Below, piece by piece: positions 11,015 through 23,077 of a stretch of DNA of 64,000 bases (positions are counted from its first letter, which is position 1; the number at the start of each line of letters is the position of its first letter). This DNA is from Coix lacryma-jobi var. lacryma-jobi (lineage: Eukaryota; Streptophyta; Magnoliopsida; Poales; Poaceae): assembly GCA_009763385.1 (NCBI GenBank), contig CM019823.1, positions 169,910,302 through 169,974,301 on the forward strand, in the 5' to 3' direction. The translations under genes and the position numbers were made by a program. Under the pieces are notes generated by a model. The model ran no database searches and was not told the origin of the DNA. It was given only the letters and a program-made list of their open reading frames with translations.

Positions 11015-14000
11015 TGTGACACCCTAGTGTCAAGCACTGCATTAGGAACTTCTTTATTAGCTACTAAAGGAGCATAAGCAATGCATTGCATCATTTCATG
11101 TGCATATGAGTGCTTTTGCCTTTTGTTTATTTACTTGGCTTTATTTATGCAGAGGTTACAAAAAAATGGTTTTCAGAAAAAGTGTCTTATATGAAAGTTG
11201 TAGAGAAAATTATTTTGAGCAACTTTTATGTTTTGGTCAAACCCAGGTTGGAGTTTTTGAAACTGTTTTTGAGTGGTCAAAGTTTGAAAGAATTTGGAAA
11301 AAAAAAAGGAAAACGATTTTTCCCGGCGCCAACCCTTTCGGCCCAACTCGCGCGCGCCGGCCCAGCTCGCCAGCTCGCGTGCGCCGGCCCGCTCCCGCAC
11401 TCGCCCGCGCGCCGCGCGCGCCGCGCGCTGCCGCCGCTGACACGCCGCGCCGTACGCCGGCCGCAACCGCCACGTGGCCGCCGTATCCTGCCGAGGATCC
11501 TCGCCGGCCACTCCTCGCTCGATCCTCTCTCACCCGAGCACGCAAGCTATCTCCCCCGGCCACTCTCCGCTCGCCTCGCCTGCCGCGCCCGCTCGCCGTG
11601 CACGGCATCGCCCGCGCTGCCTCGCCGACCGCGTCGCCGGCCCCGCCACGACCACCGGCCGGTCAAGCCGATCAAAACCCCGAGCGTACCACGCTCCCCT
11701 CTCCACACTGTCATTCACTCGCCGCTCTCACTCCCGCACTCCCTCTCAGCTCCCACAAACGCGCAAGCATCCGACCACTCTTGCCGACCGATCACCACCA
11801 TCACTCCCCTCCGCCGTTCCGGCCACACCCGACCACCACCATCCAATCCCTCTCGCCAGCATCTCCGCCTACGCCGTGCACACGCCGTGCGCACGTCGCC
11901 ATCCCCGACCGAGCCCCGACGCCGCCGGAGGACGAAGCGCCTCTTTCGGTCCGTCAGTCGCCACCGCCGAGCCGTAACGCCGTTCTTCCCCAACCCGAGC
12001 TCCACCGACTCCTCTTCTTCATCATCGAACTTCACCAAGTCAAGGCAAGGTGAGAACACCTATCCACCTCAACGCTACCGCTCCCTATCTCACTCTTCTC
12101 CCCGGCCGAGCGCCATGGGCGCCGCCGCGGACCTCGCTCGTGGCCAAGCTCCTCTGGAGCCACCCGAGCCAAACCAACCCCGTAGCTTTGCTCCCTAGGG
12201 TTCACGAAGCACTGCGCACGCGCCAATTTCTCCGGCGACCGCCGGACACGGCCAAGCCGAGCCTCACCGCCGCCACCGTCCGCCATGGCTCGTCGCCGGC
12301 GAGCTACGGTCACCCTCTGGCCAAACCAACACCACCGCTGGATGCGCCTCGTCGAGACGAGTCTATAGAGCCTAGCCTCACCGCCGGCGACCTCACCGTC
12401 GACGAGCTTTCGTCGGTCAACCTTTCTCCCCTGTTTTCCGTCTCGCCCGAGCCCCCGAGCCAGGCCTCGGACGGGCGACAGCCTTTCCGTCTCGCCCGAG
12501 CCCCCGAGCCAGGCCTCGGACGGGCGACAGCCCTTCCGTCTCGCCCGAGCCCCCGAGCCAGGCCTCGGACGGGCGACAGCCTTTCCGTCTCGCCCGAGCC
12601 CCCCGAGCCAGGCCTCGGACGGGCGACAGCCCTTCCGTCTCGCCCGAGCCCCCGAGCCAGGCCTCGGATGGGCGACAGCCTTTCCGTCTCGCCCGAGCCC
12701 CCGAGCCAGGCCTCGGACGGGCGACAGCCTTTCCGTCTCGCCCGAGCCCCCGAGCCAGGCCTCGGACGGGCGACAGCCTTTCCGTCTCGCCCGAGCCCCC
12801 GAGCCAGGCCTCGGACGGGCGACAGCCTTTCCGTCTCGCCCGAGCCCCCGAGCCAGGCCTCGGACGGGCGACAGCCTTTCCGTCTCGCCCGAGCCCCCGA
12901 GCCAGGCCTCGGACGGGCGACAGCCTTTCCGTCTCGCCCGAGCCCCCGAGCCAGGCCTCGGACGGGCGACAACCCTTCCGTCTCGCCCGAGCCCCCGAGC
13001 CAGGCCTCGGACGGGCGACAGCCTTTCCGTCTCGCCCGAGCCCCCGAGCCAGGCCTCGAGCGAACACACACGCCTACCCGCGGGCCCCGCGCGTCAGCCA
13101 CTCGCTGGTCTATGGACCGGGTGTACGCAAGCCAGGCCGGGAGATTTCGAATGTTTTTCTTTTAGGGTTGTAATTTCCAGTGATGCTTGTTATTTTCGGG
13201 TAGCACGTTTTACAAATCCAAATGGAGTGCTTTCAGTTTTGCTAGTTTGTTTATGAGTAGATCTATCTTGGAAAAATATAAAAGTATTTTTGGTAGCAGT
13301 TTATTTTACTGTTTTCTTTTATTTCAGTTTACATGCTTTTGTTTGGATAAATGGAATTAAGTGTTTTCTGATGGAGTTAATTCATGGGAAAATTTGTATA
13401 GGTTCTTTGTTATGTTTGGTGCCTGTGAAAATTATATGAAGTACTGTTCTTATGAAAAGAGTTCCTGTTATGGTTAAAAGTTCCTTTTTGCTGATTTCTT
13501 AGAAAAAGTGTTAAGGTGTTTTATAGGTTGAAATAAAATATGGGAAATTTTGTGCAGTCTCTGTATGCCATGAAGAGTCTAAGAAAAATATAAACCTGAT
13601 CTGTTTTATGGAAAAAGTTGTAGTTGCTTTACAACTGTGCTTGTCTATGTTTATCTTTGGAAATTCCTGTAAGAAATAATACAATGTTTCTGTTCATGAA
13701 ACTTTCTTGATAAACATAAAACGTGATGTTGAATCTGGGAAAAATATGAAATAGAGTTGTGCACCCTTTTACAGTAGGGTTGTAGTTCAAAGTACCTTTT
13801 TGGGCTGTTGCTTGTCATTTTTGTATCTGCAGTTCGGTATTTTATTTTTGGCTGGAATTTGTTCAGTGGAGTCCAGCAACTGTTGTTTGCCTTCTGGAAT
13901 TTTTGTGGATTTTTCTGAGTCCAGAAAAGTGCACTTGCAGTTCAAACCTAAGTTTCTTTTGAATCATTTATTAATCATCGCATACAATAGGATCGACCCC

Positions 14001-15670
14001 GCCGGAGCCCCACCAAGAGCAGGAGCTAAACGCCGAGCCGGAGATCCAGGAGCTGCAGCAGCCAGAGGAAGTCGACCCCGTCCACGACCCTAACTTACCT
14101 GAGTGCCCCTCTCACGAGGCAGCAGTTTTCACTCAAGGCAAGCCCCGGAGCATCTTAAGCCTCCTTTCTTTTGCAATTAAGATTACTTGAGTCCTTTTAT
14201 ATTGTGATGCATTAGGTTAGGAGTTGATTGAATCCTACTTGCTGCATTACCATTCCTTGATGATTGATTAATATCTACCTTGTTATCCTGTTATCTAGTT
14301 ACAATGTAGAATTGCTTAGCCTGCTTAATAAAAGTGGTAGTTAAGGATGTTTCCGTAATACCCGGATGGGTATTTACCGGATCACGGTTGGCTATATTTG
14401 CTATCGTGGAAAAGAACCTGAGTAGTAATGAAATACGGTCAACGGGATGGCAGGGCACAAGTTCGGAAACTTGGGGCAGTCCATCCGTTGGATCGTGTAG
14501 GTTTGTATCGATGTTGGCCCTCGTTCATTTTTGAACGCGCCCTTTTACTTAGGGATATGTCGGTGCTGTAATCATCGACCCCAAAGCCGGTTAGAAGCTG
14601 TTCGGGCCGGTTTCAACCCGTGTCGTGCCCTCTAGTACGGAAGTTGCGATCTGCCGCGTGAGGCCATCGCCAGACTCTGATTGGGCGGTCCGTGCTTGAA
14701 CCGCGACGATTACCACCACGAACAAGCGTCGAGCGGTTGCCCAATGCATGGACCCGACGGGGAAAGTGTGGGCTGGTATTAAAGGTCTTTCATCAGCTGA
14801 TTTGGAATTCGATTCGAGTCGCCGTCTCCCCCGGTTAGTGGGAAACTATGGCGAGCTTCACCACGATACAACTCCATGTGATGTTTAAAGGTTCAACTAA
14901 AATGTGGATGAGTCAACTGGATATGGTTATATTATTGATTGTTAGATTCAAGTGAGTGCTCTAGTACAGGTAATAACCTAGAACTAAGGAATAGGTCTAA
15001 AAGTAACAGCTCATCATAATCATCAATTACCCCTTATCTGAATTTGAGCTTTTCGCAACTAAAGATCCCAGCTCTACCTCAAAAGCCTTGCATACCCTTG
15101 GAGTCCTTTTATTTTCGGTTAGACGGGTAAGTCTAGCTGAGTACATTCCCGTACTCAGGGTTTATCCCGTTTGTTGCAGATGGCCAGGTCTACTTTGGCT
15201 ATTGTAAGCACTGCCTCTACCCGGTGGAAGGTGATGAGGAGTAGGCCCAGGGCAGGGTCGTCCAGAAGCTTTCCCCTTTTCTTTTGCTGGACCAAGACTA
15301 CTAGTGGCACATTATCTTAAAAGGGAAGAGTGAGTTGTGTGAGTTGGTTTATCAAACAATGTTTTATTTGGACCACATGTGTAGTGGTCGTGTTTCAAAC
15401 TAATTCAGCTTCTGCACTTTTAAAATTCAGTATTGTAATAACTCCGTTTTAAATTCGCACTCTGATATTTTAAATTCGGTTTCATTTCCGCTGTGATGTA
15501 TCTTTACGAATGTAATCCTTGAATGATGCGATCCTGTATGATGTATGGTGTTAGAAATCCTTTGAGATTTCCGGACTACCGGGGTTATATGGGTTCAAGT
15601 ATGAGTCAAAGTCAGACGGATTTGGCTAAGATAATACTTGAGCTCTTATAATCAGGGCGGTTCCGCCACA
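11015..15670 (+). mobile_element. Solo LTR, 4656 bp, Tekay-like
   Basis: Starts TGTGACACCC and ends CCGCCACA, flanked by the TSD GGGCG at 11010-11014 and 15671-15675. It splits a codon run of the antisense gene, and the reading frame continues exactly across it. It has no gag-pol and no second LTR, so it should be the product of LTR-LTR recombination. It resembles the LTR at 1-3842. The hairpin TGAGTAC/GTACTCA is at 15138-15157. Orientation is taken from the hairpin lying near the 3' end, as in the chromovirus LTR. Confidence 0.88.
12437..13066 (+). repeat. 49-bp tandem array in the solo LTR (about 13 units)
   Basis: CCGTCTCGCCCGAG recurs at 12487, 12536 and 12585, so the period is 49 bp, with very few substitutions. 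Because 49 is not a multiple of three, all six frames stay open and give long Pro/Arg/Gly-rich artefact ORFs. Confidence 0.9.
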
Positions 15671-17665
15671 GGGCGGTTAATTGCCAAGCCGATGCTCAAA
15701 AGCCAAGTGAGAACGATGGAGTCGATACCCGATGTTGATCCTTTCGATCGTCCGAGTGTGGTTGGTTTCTACGCCTCTCTTCTGCCTGGGCCTTGATTCG
15801 CGTGCCTTCGAATTTTTCTTTCGCACCTTGCTAACGTGTGGGAACATTGCAATTGTTCGTTTTATTGGTTACATGCATTCTTAACCCCCTTTTTCGTCTC
15901 AGAGCGCTTCGCACGCTGGAGGAATGGCTCCGAAGAAGTCAAGTGCTCCGCTTTCGCGTGCGGCGTTTGACGACGACGCCTCGGTTGCCGATATGCCGAC
16001 GTTTGCGAAAGTCGGGGCACGGAGGCCCTTCGGCCCGATCGACGCCACGGAGCGTCCAGTGAAGAGGGCGAAAACTCCGCGGCCGGATGCGTCCGTGCAG
16101 GCGACGGGCGAAAGAGGTGCTGCTGCCGAAAAGGATGGTGCGTCCTTGAAGATGCCTGCCCCTGCTGCTGTTGAGAAAGGTAAGCTACACCTTTCGCCAC
16201 ATTGCATTCGACTGACACAAGAGATGGTGGAAGGGCAGCTTTTGGGATTTGGGAGGCTGGTTCTCGACGGGGCGCCATCGGACTATTAGAATCCGCGTTT
16301 TTATACTGGCTTGAGCTCGTCGAATGATACTGACGAGGCGAAAGAAGGATCTTATCGCATTGCTCGTTCTTTAGGTGCGCCTTCGGACGCCCAACTCGCG
16401 TGCCGACTTGACTATCGCCGAGCCAGAATCCTTCCCGGCAGCAGCGAGGATGCCACCAAATTTGTGGAGTTCTCGCAGAAAGCATTCGTTGCACCGGAGA
16501 TGGAGAGAGATCTCCTGAAAGTGAGCAGCTTGAAACTCGACGATGCGTTGTCCTTTCATCTGGCTAGCGTAAGTTTTGAACTTTCGTCGTTTTCTTCTCG
16601 ATCTCTTTTCGGTGTTTTTGACTGCATTTTATTGTTATTCGCAGGCCGCTGTTGTCGCTCGCAGCCAGATCAATCAAAGGGACCTCTATACTCGCAAACT
16701 CGAGCGCGAGAAGCAGGAGCTAGATACCCAAGTGAAGAACTTCGACACACAAGTGAAGAAACTGACCACCGACGTTGAGCAGCAAACCAAGAGGGCTGAC
16801 GCCGAGCGCACCTCAAGGAAAGCGAGTCAAAAAGAGGTGGAAAATCTCAAGAAAGAGCTTTCGCTGCTGCGGGCCACCCAAGCCGAAAAGGAGGGAATTC
16901 TTTTGACTTCTGCTGAGGAGGCCGTGGCTCGCTTCCGCGAGTGCCTTCGCAGCATCGGCGTCGAAGCGGAAGGTCCCTTAGAGCGTAACATCGATAGCTT
17001 CGTTGGCTGGATCCGCTCCGAAATGGAGTCCCTGGAAGGACATATGGCTCTCGGTCGTGACTACGCTGCCGTTACCGGCATCAAGGCGATCGGTCATAGC
17101 CTTGTGGACGCCGGCTGCTCTCATATCACGGACCTTTCGGTCAAAGAGGTGGACTATTATTGGCGCACCCCCGAAGCGGCGAAAGTTCTTGGCAAGAGAT
17201 TTTTTGATGAGTTTTGGCTGGCCGGCGGAAACGATATGTCACTTATGCAATCCGCTGTGGCTCGTGGAAAGGTATACCTTGCCGATTATTTATGCTTTCG
17301 TTTTATTAATGATATTTCATTTGTGCTTTCGTTTACGCGATCCTATCTTGTTTTATTGGTTTGAGCAACGCTTCTTCTGGGATTTCGCTTCCATGTGCAG
17401 ACTTCGGAAGAAAAAGCGCACATTCGTCAGGTGTTTTCGGAGTACATTTCCGAAAGACGGGCGCGCGAGGTCGAGCCGGAAGACGAGGCGGGTCCGCCCA
17501 CACCTAACGATGAAGCTCCCGAAAGCTCGGCTGCTGCTACTGCCCGCGATGCGAATGCTTCACAAGACGCCGCGGTAGACGAATGATGTTTCTAGGACTC
17601 GTCTTTAATGTGTTGGTAACTTTGCTTCTGGACCGTGTGTGTGATTTGGAACTTAAGTTCGAATA

Positions 17666-18046
17666 TTGTATTTTGAACAGGGTGCGGATGCGGGAACGCC
17701 GATTGTTCTCGACATCTGCCCATTAATGATTAGGTCTGGCGATGTCTGTGTTGGTGGAGACCTGTGGAGGAGTATTCGCTCTAGGTTCCCGACGGCGTCG
17801 CTTTCGGCTTATATGAGGAAACGCGCTAAGAAACTTAGGCGCACAGAAGAGCGACTACGCGTTTTTTACGAAAACTTCGATCCACGTGAACTTGAATCGA
17901 GGCGAGTGCTGCGCGGGGCTTCGCGCGCACCACCAGGCTTCGATGGTGCTGCGTTCGTTAAGCTGGAGCATGAAGACGACGTGCCTTCTCCAGATAAAAG
18001 GCGATATAGCATTTTCCTTGGCCGCAAAAGTAGTTCGCGGCCCTGA
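17666..18046 (+). CDS. Short ORF after element A's antisense gene
   Basis: This 126-aa frame follows the antisense gene's stop by about 80 bp and lies on the same strand. An acceptor-like TTTTGAACAG precedes 17681, so it may be an alternative last exon beginning GADAGTPIVLDICPLMIRSG. The middle is basic (YMRKRAKKLRRTEERLR). I do not recognise it. It ends just before the 87-bp array. Confidence 0.35.
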   Translation: MYFEQGADAGTPIVLDICPLMIRSGDVCVGGDLWRSIRSRFPTASLSAYMRKRAKKLRRTEERLRVFYENFDPRELESRRVLRGASRAPPGFDGAAFVKLEHEDDVPSPDKRRYSIFLGRKSSSRP

Positions 18047-18184
18047 ATTACATTGTACAAACTTCATCCCACAAGTCTGGTGCTATAAGAAGTGTCGCAG
18101 TGTGTTCTGACTTTCGGCATTAATCGTTATTTGCGATTGTGCGACTTTTTCATTCTTTCGCATGAAAGTGACTTGGATGGTCGT

Positions 18185-19790
18185 GTGCCGGTAGCATTTG
18201 CGCGAGGGAGCTTTCGGTGCTAGCCCCTCGGCCGATAGTGAAGACGCGCCCGCCCCCACTCTCTTAGGCGAGGGGCGGTAGCATTCGCGCGAGGTAGCTT
18301 TCGGTGCGAGCCCCTCGGCCGATAGCACAGAAGCGCCCGCCCCCACTTACTTAGGCGAGGGGCGGTAGCATTCGCGCGAGGTAGCTTTCGGTGCGAGCCC
18401 GTCGGCCGATAGCAAAGAAGCGCCCGCCCCCACTCACTTAGGCGAGGGGCGGTGGCATTCGCGCGAGGTAGCTTTCGGTGCGAGCCCCTCGGCCGATAGA
18501 AAAGAAGCGCCCGCCCCCACTCACTTAGGCGAGGGGCGGTAGCATTCGCGCGAGGTAGCTTTCGGTGCTAGCCCCTCGGCCAATAGTAAAGACGCGCCCG
18601 CCCCCACTCACTTAGGCGAGGGGCGGTAGCATTCGCGCGAGGTAGCTTTCGGTGCGAGCCCGTCGGCCGATAGCAAAGAAGCGCCCGCCCCCACTCACTT
18701 AGGCGAGGGGCGGTGGCATTCGCGCGAGGTAGCTTTCGGTGCGAGCCCCTCGGCCGATAGCAAAGAGGCGCCCGCCCCCACTCACTTAGGCGAGGGGCGG
18801 TAGCATTCGCTCGAGGTAGCTTTCGGCGCGAGCCCCTCGGCCGATAGAAAAGAAGCGCCCGCCCCCACTCACTTAGGCGAGGGGCGGTGGCATTCGAGCG
18901 AGGTAGCTTTCAGTGCGAGCCCCTCGGCCGAGCCCCTCGGCCGATAGCAAAGAAGCGCCCGCCCCCACTCACTTAGGCGAGGGGCGGTAGCATTTGCGCG
19001 AGGTAGCTTTCGGTGCTAGCCCGTCGGCCGATAGCAAAGAAGCGCCCGCCCCCACTCACTTAGGCGAGGGGCGGTGGCATTCGCGCGAGGTAGCTTTCGG
19101 TGCGAGCCCGTCGGCCGATAGCAAAGAAGCGCCCGCCCCCACTCACTTAGGCGAGGGGCGGTGGCATTCGCGCGAGGTAGCTTTCGGTGCGAGCCCCTCG
19201 GCCGATAGCAAAGAGGCGCCCGCCCCCACTCACTTAGGCGAGGGGTGGTAGCATTCGCTCGAGGTAGCTTTCGGCGCGAGCCCCTCGGCCGATAGAAAAG
19301 AAGCGCCCGCCCCCACTCACTTAGGCGAGGGGCGGTGGCATTCGAGCGAGGTAGCTTTCGGTGCGAGCCCCTCGGCCGATAGCAAAGAAGCGCCCGCCCC
19401 CACTCACTTAGGCGAGGGGCGGTAGCATTTGCGCGAGGTAGCTTTCGGTGCTAGCCCGTCGGCCGATAGCAAAGAAGCGCCCGCCCCCACTCACTTAGGC
19501 GAGGGGCGGTGGCATTCGCGCGAGGTAGCTTTCGGTGCGAGCCCCTCGGCCGATAGCAAAGAGGCGCCCGCCCCCACTCACTTAGGCGAGGGGCGGTAGC
19601 ATTCGCGCGAGGTAGCTTTCGGCGCGAGCCCCTCGGCCGATAGAAAAGAAGCGCCCGCCCCCACTCACTTAGGCGAGGGGCGGTAGCATACGCGCGAGGT
19701 AGCTTTCGGTGCGAGCCCCTCGGCCGATAGTAAAGACGCGCCCGCCCCCCACAAACTTAGACGAGGGGCGGTAGCTTTCGCGCGAAGGCA
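18185..19790. repeat. 87-bp tandem array in element A (about 18 units)
   Basis: AGGGGCGGTA/GGCA recurs at 18271, 18358 and 18445, so the period is 87 bp. Units differ by scattered substitutions, and one near 18915-18940 has a short internal duplication. Each unit holds GCCCCTCG and, further on, CGAGGGGC, so it can pair with itself. There are no spacers, so this is not a CRISPR. Confidence 0.93.
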
Positions 19791-20334
19791 CTTGATAATT
19801 CGGTTGACGTAAATGTCTTTATGAACGCAACTTGGGGGACATACAATCGACTATGATTATGATATTGCTCGTATTGCTGTCCAGCCGCATGCACGGCTTG
19901 GTTCATCTCCTATCTTTGGTTTGAGATGGGAAAGCCACTCGACAGTACTACCGCCTACAGTTGCCGGATTGGTGACGATAGGTGGACGCGATGCCGATGA
20001 CACGATCATAAAAGCGAAAGCGTAGCTCCTGATGCTTCCTACTCGCATTTTCGATAGTGAGCTGACTACCTGGAACTAACATTTTGAAGAGCCTCGGTAG
20101 TTTAGGATGGGTGGTAGGCTTGCACTTTGTTGCCTATTTATACTGCCTTGCCCGCGGTACAGGACGACCGCATCTGCTCACCTGGCTGTATTTGTGATCA
20201 CTTGGTAGGTGAAAAGGTTAATACAACATTTACATTTTAGCGGCTTTAAATGCTTGCCAGCTGCCGTTTGTTTTGCCCTACTAGGGCTGATGGGCTTGGC
20301 CTCCGCTACCATTCTCCCCTCCCGGAGATGGGGG
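19791..20334. other. Non-coding part of element A between the two arrays
   Basis: I see no convincing ORF or repeat. Context makes it part of the long non-coding 3' region of this Tat element. Confidence 0.5.
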
Positions 20335-20805
20335 CTAGTTTTGCATAGCCCGGAAGCTTTCGCTCAGTCCTCGTTTTGTCGGAGGATCGGTTTGTTCATG
20401 GCCCGCAGGCTTTCGTTCCGCCCTCGCATTTTGTCGGAGGGTCGGTTTTTTTCATAGCCCGCAGGCTTTCTGTCCGCCCTCGCATTTTGTCGGAGGGTCG
20501 GCTTTTTCATAGCCCGCAGGCTTTCGGTCCGCCCTCGCATTTTGTCAGAGGGTCGGTTTTTTCATAGCCCGCGGGCTTTCGTTCCGCCCTCGCATTTTGT
20601 CGGAGGGTCGGTTTTTTTTATAGCCCGCAGGCTTTCGGTCCGCCCTCGCATTTTGTCGGAGGGTCGGTTTTTTCATAGCCCGCAGGCTTTCGGTCCGCCC
20701 TCGCATTTTGTCGGAGGGTCGGTTTTTTTCATAGCCCGCAGGCTTTCGGTCCGCCCTCGCATTTTGTCGGAGGGTCGGTTTTTTCATAGCCCGCAGGCTT
20801 TCGAG
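20335..20805. repeat. 55-56-bp tandem array in element A (about 8 units)
   Basis: GCCCGCAGG recurs at 20401, 20457 and 20512. Units read GCAGGCTTTCGGTCCGCCC, then TCGCATTTTGTCGGAGGGTC and a T-run. Some units vary in T-run length. Confidence 0.9.
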
Positions 20806-21108
20806 ATTGTCAGTGGAGGTAAGGGGTCTCCTCCGCCTTAGCTCCCTGACATTCTCTTTTCATATTTTAATGACGAATGTCTCAACCCTATGTTTGGTTG
20901 ACTTCGTCTGTTGTCGAGCCAGGTGATATCTTGGGGGAACTACACTTACTTTCGCAATGTAGCGATTACATTCGGTTGCCTCGTTAAAAAACCTCGCACC
21001 CCGATTCAGGGCTTCCCCCGCGAGGAAAAAGAGCGCAGCCGATTTTTTTTATTACAAAAATGGTGATAGATGAAAAAGGAAATTATATCAAAATTCGACG
21101 GAGATAAA
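20806..21108. other. Non-coding stretch downstream of element A pol
   Basis: Holds a palindromic piece around CCTCGTTAAAAAACCTCGC and CCCCCGCGAGG (20977-21025) directly downstream, in minus orientation, of the pol stop. No ORF is supported. Confidence 0.4.
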
Positions 21109-23072
21109 TCATGGGTAGAAACGGCGCAGGTTGCTTGCGTTCCATGTATGGGTTGATTCTTCGCCCTTGTCATTCATCAACCGAAATACACCCGGAGCCG
21201 CCATGCTTGCCACAACGAAAGGGCCTTGCCACTGTGATTGCAGCTTACCTTGCTTATCTGGCTGCCGAATGGTGACCATGTCACCAGGCTTGATATCCTT
21301 TCGGATTATCGTCTTGTCCTTGTGATGCTTCGTTTCGGCGTGGTACTTTTCAAGGTTGTCTGCGGCCTGCAGTCTTACTTCTTCGACGGTGTCGAGCTCG
21401 ACGTGTCTTTGCTCTTCAGTAGTTGGGGTCATTTCGGTTCGGAAGGAACCCAGCTTTACTTCTTCCGGGGTTACTGCTTCCTCTCCGTAAAGTAGCCTGA
21501 ATGGGGTGAAGCCGGTAGCTCTGGACCGTGAGATGTTGTGTCCTCATACAGCTGTTGTTAGGCTGTTGGCCCACTTGCCTTTCGGCGAGTCGTACAGTGT
21601 TTTCGAAATTGCTGAAAAGATTAAGCCATTCGCTCTCTCGACGGCCCCCGTTTGCTTGCGGGTAATTTACAGAAGCGAAATTGAGCTTGATGCTGAGTTC
21701 ATCACAAAAATTCCTGAATTCGGCGCAATCGAACTGCTTCCCATTGTCGCAGGTGATGAATGACGGAACACCAAAGCGACAGATTATCCTCTGCCAGACG
21801 AACTTGGTTAAAGAGGTGGAAGTTATGTTGGCGAGGGCCTTCGCTTCCACCCATTTGGTGAAATACTCAAGAGCCATCGCTGCAAAACGCAAGTTGCCCG
21901 GGGCTGCTGGTAGCGGACCAACTATGTCGATGCCCCACCTCTGCAATGGCCAGGTCGGCACTATCGGCGTGGTCTCATTTGCTGGGGCTTTCTGATTTTT
22001 GGCGAACATCTGGCAACCTTTGCAACATTTGACCAGCTCTTTGGCATCTAATGCAGCGGAAGGCCAGTAAAATCCTTGTCTCATTGCTCTGTGCGTTATC
22101 TCGTGAGGCCCTCTATGCGCTCCGCACATTCCGACATGCATTTCTTCGAGTAGCTGAATGCCTTCGCGCTGACTTATGCATTTCAGAAGAGGTGCTGTTA
22201 TCCCATTTTTGAACAACTGCTCTCCGATGATTGCGTAACCTTTCGCTCTGCTAGCCATTCTTTCGGCGTCCTTTCTAGACTGCGGCTCGTAAGTCCCAGC
22301 TAAATAGGCGAATATCTGTGACCTCCAGTCATCACTGACGATAGCATGTATCGGGCTTGGATGTTCTTCCTCCTCTTTCACGGATTTTGCCGAAAGGACC
22401 TGATAGAACACATCTGATGGCAGCGGTAGATTTTGTGCTGCGGCTTTGGCCAGCTCGTCTGCCTCTGCGTTTTCGGCCCTTGGGATGTGACGCAAGGTGA
22501 AACCAGTAAAATATTTCTCCATTCTTCTGATTGCCGCCAGATACTTGGCTAGCTCTGGTTCTCTTGCAGTGAAATCCTTTTCGGCATGACCGACAACCAC
22601 TTGGGAATCCGACTTGACTATGCATCTTCTCGCTCCGATTGCTCGAAGCTTTCGTAAACCTAGAAGCACGGCCTCGTATTCGGCAGTGTTGTTGGTTGTG
22701 AGGAACTGCAGCCTCGCGGCAAATCTGACCTTCGGTCCTCTTGGTGGTGTAAGGATCGCTGAGATTCCGGCTCCGGCCATTCCCCATGCGCCGTCACAAT
22801 TTACTGTCCACACAGGCTCTTCGAATTCAAGCGTTGTGTCGAAAGCGGCGGGAGTCCAGTCTGCTATGAAATCCGCTAATGCCTGCGACTTGATTGCGGA
22901 TCGGTGCTGGAAGTCGATCACGTATTCGTTGAGCTCCGCCACCCACTTGCCGATTCGGCCGATAGCTTCGTTGTTGCGGAACAGGGCTTCCAATGGCTGA
23001 GCCGAAAGTACTATGATGTGATGGGACTGAAAGTAGTGCTTCAGTTTTCTAGAGGCCATTACTACTGTGTAA
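21109..23072 (-). pseudogene. Element A pol, 3' part: archaeal-type RNase H and integrase
   Basis: This part continues the pol frame across the chromovirus insertion. In order: the end of the first RNase H region, an archaeal-type RNase H (VNCDGAWGMAG...NNTAEYEA...SDSQVVVG), an integrase HHCC zinc motif (MHVGMCGAHRGPHE...CCKGCQMF) and catalytic-core motifs (WGIDIVGPLP, TCDNGKQFD). At about 21646-21651 a G-run is one base too long, which shifts the frame. The integrase C-terminus resumes in another frame and ends at 21109 (TWNASNLRRFYP). The second RNase H is the hallmark of the Tat lineage. Confidence 0.85.
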
Positions 23073-23077
23073 GCTAT

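Larger units (their letters stand above)
9723..17586 (+). pseudogene. Antisense gene of element A (PF04195-like), split by a solo LTR
   Basis: Exon 1 is 9723-11014 plus 15676-15757; with the LTR and one TSD copy removed this is 458 codons, the same as copy B. Exon 2 is 15903-16568, exon 3 is 16645-17271 and exon 4 is 17401-17586, ending AAVDE. Splice sites are AGT/GTGGTT, AGC/GTAAGT and AAG/GTATAC with CAG or TCAG acceptors, and all phases fit. Product parts: Ser-rich N-terminus, PF04195-like globular region, Lys/Pro-rich linker (KRAKTPRPD), coiled coil (about 16690-16910), a conserved C-terminal block and an acidic tail. Exon 2 has a TAG at 16287-16289 where copy B has AGG. Stop and insertion make this copy a pseudogene. 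Function unknown. Confidence 0.8.

Noticed and set aside
12032..13165. Long Pro/Arg/Gly-rich proteins on both strands (up to 371 aa)
   Set aside because: Artefacts of the 49-bp array, open in all frames.
18185..19790. CRISPR-like regular array
   Set aside because: Repeats are directly joined without unique spacers, in a plant retrotransposon.
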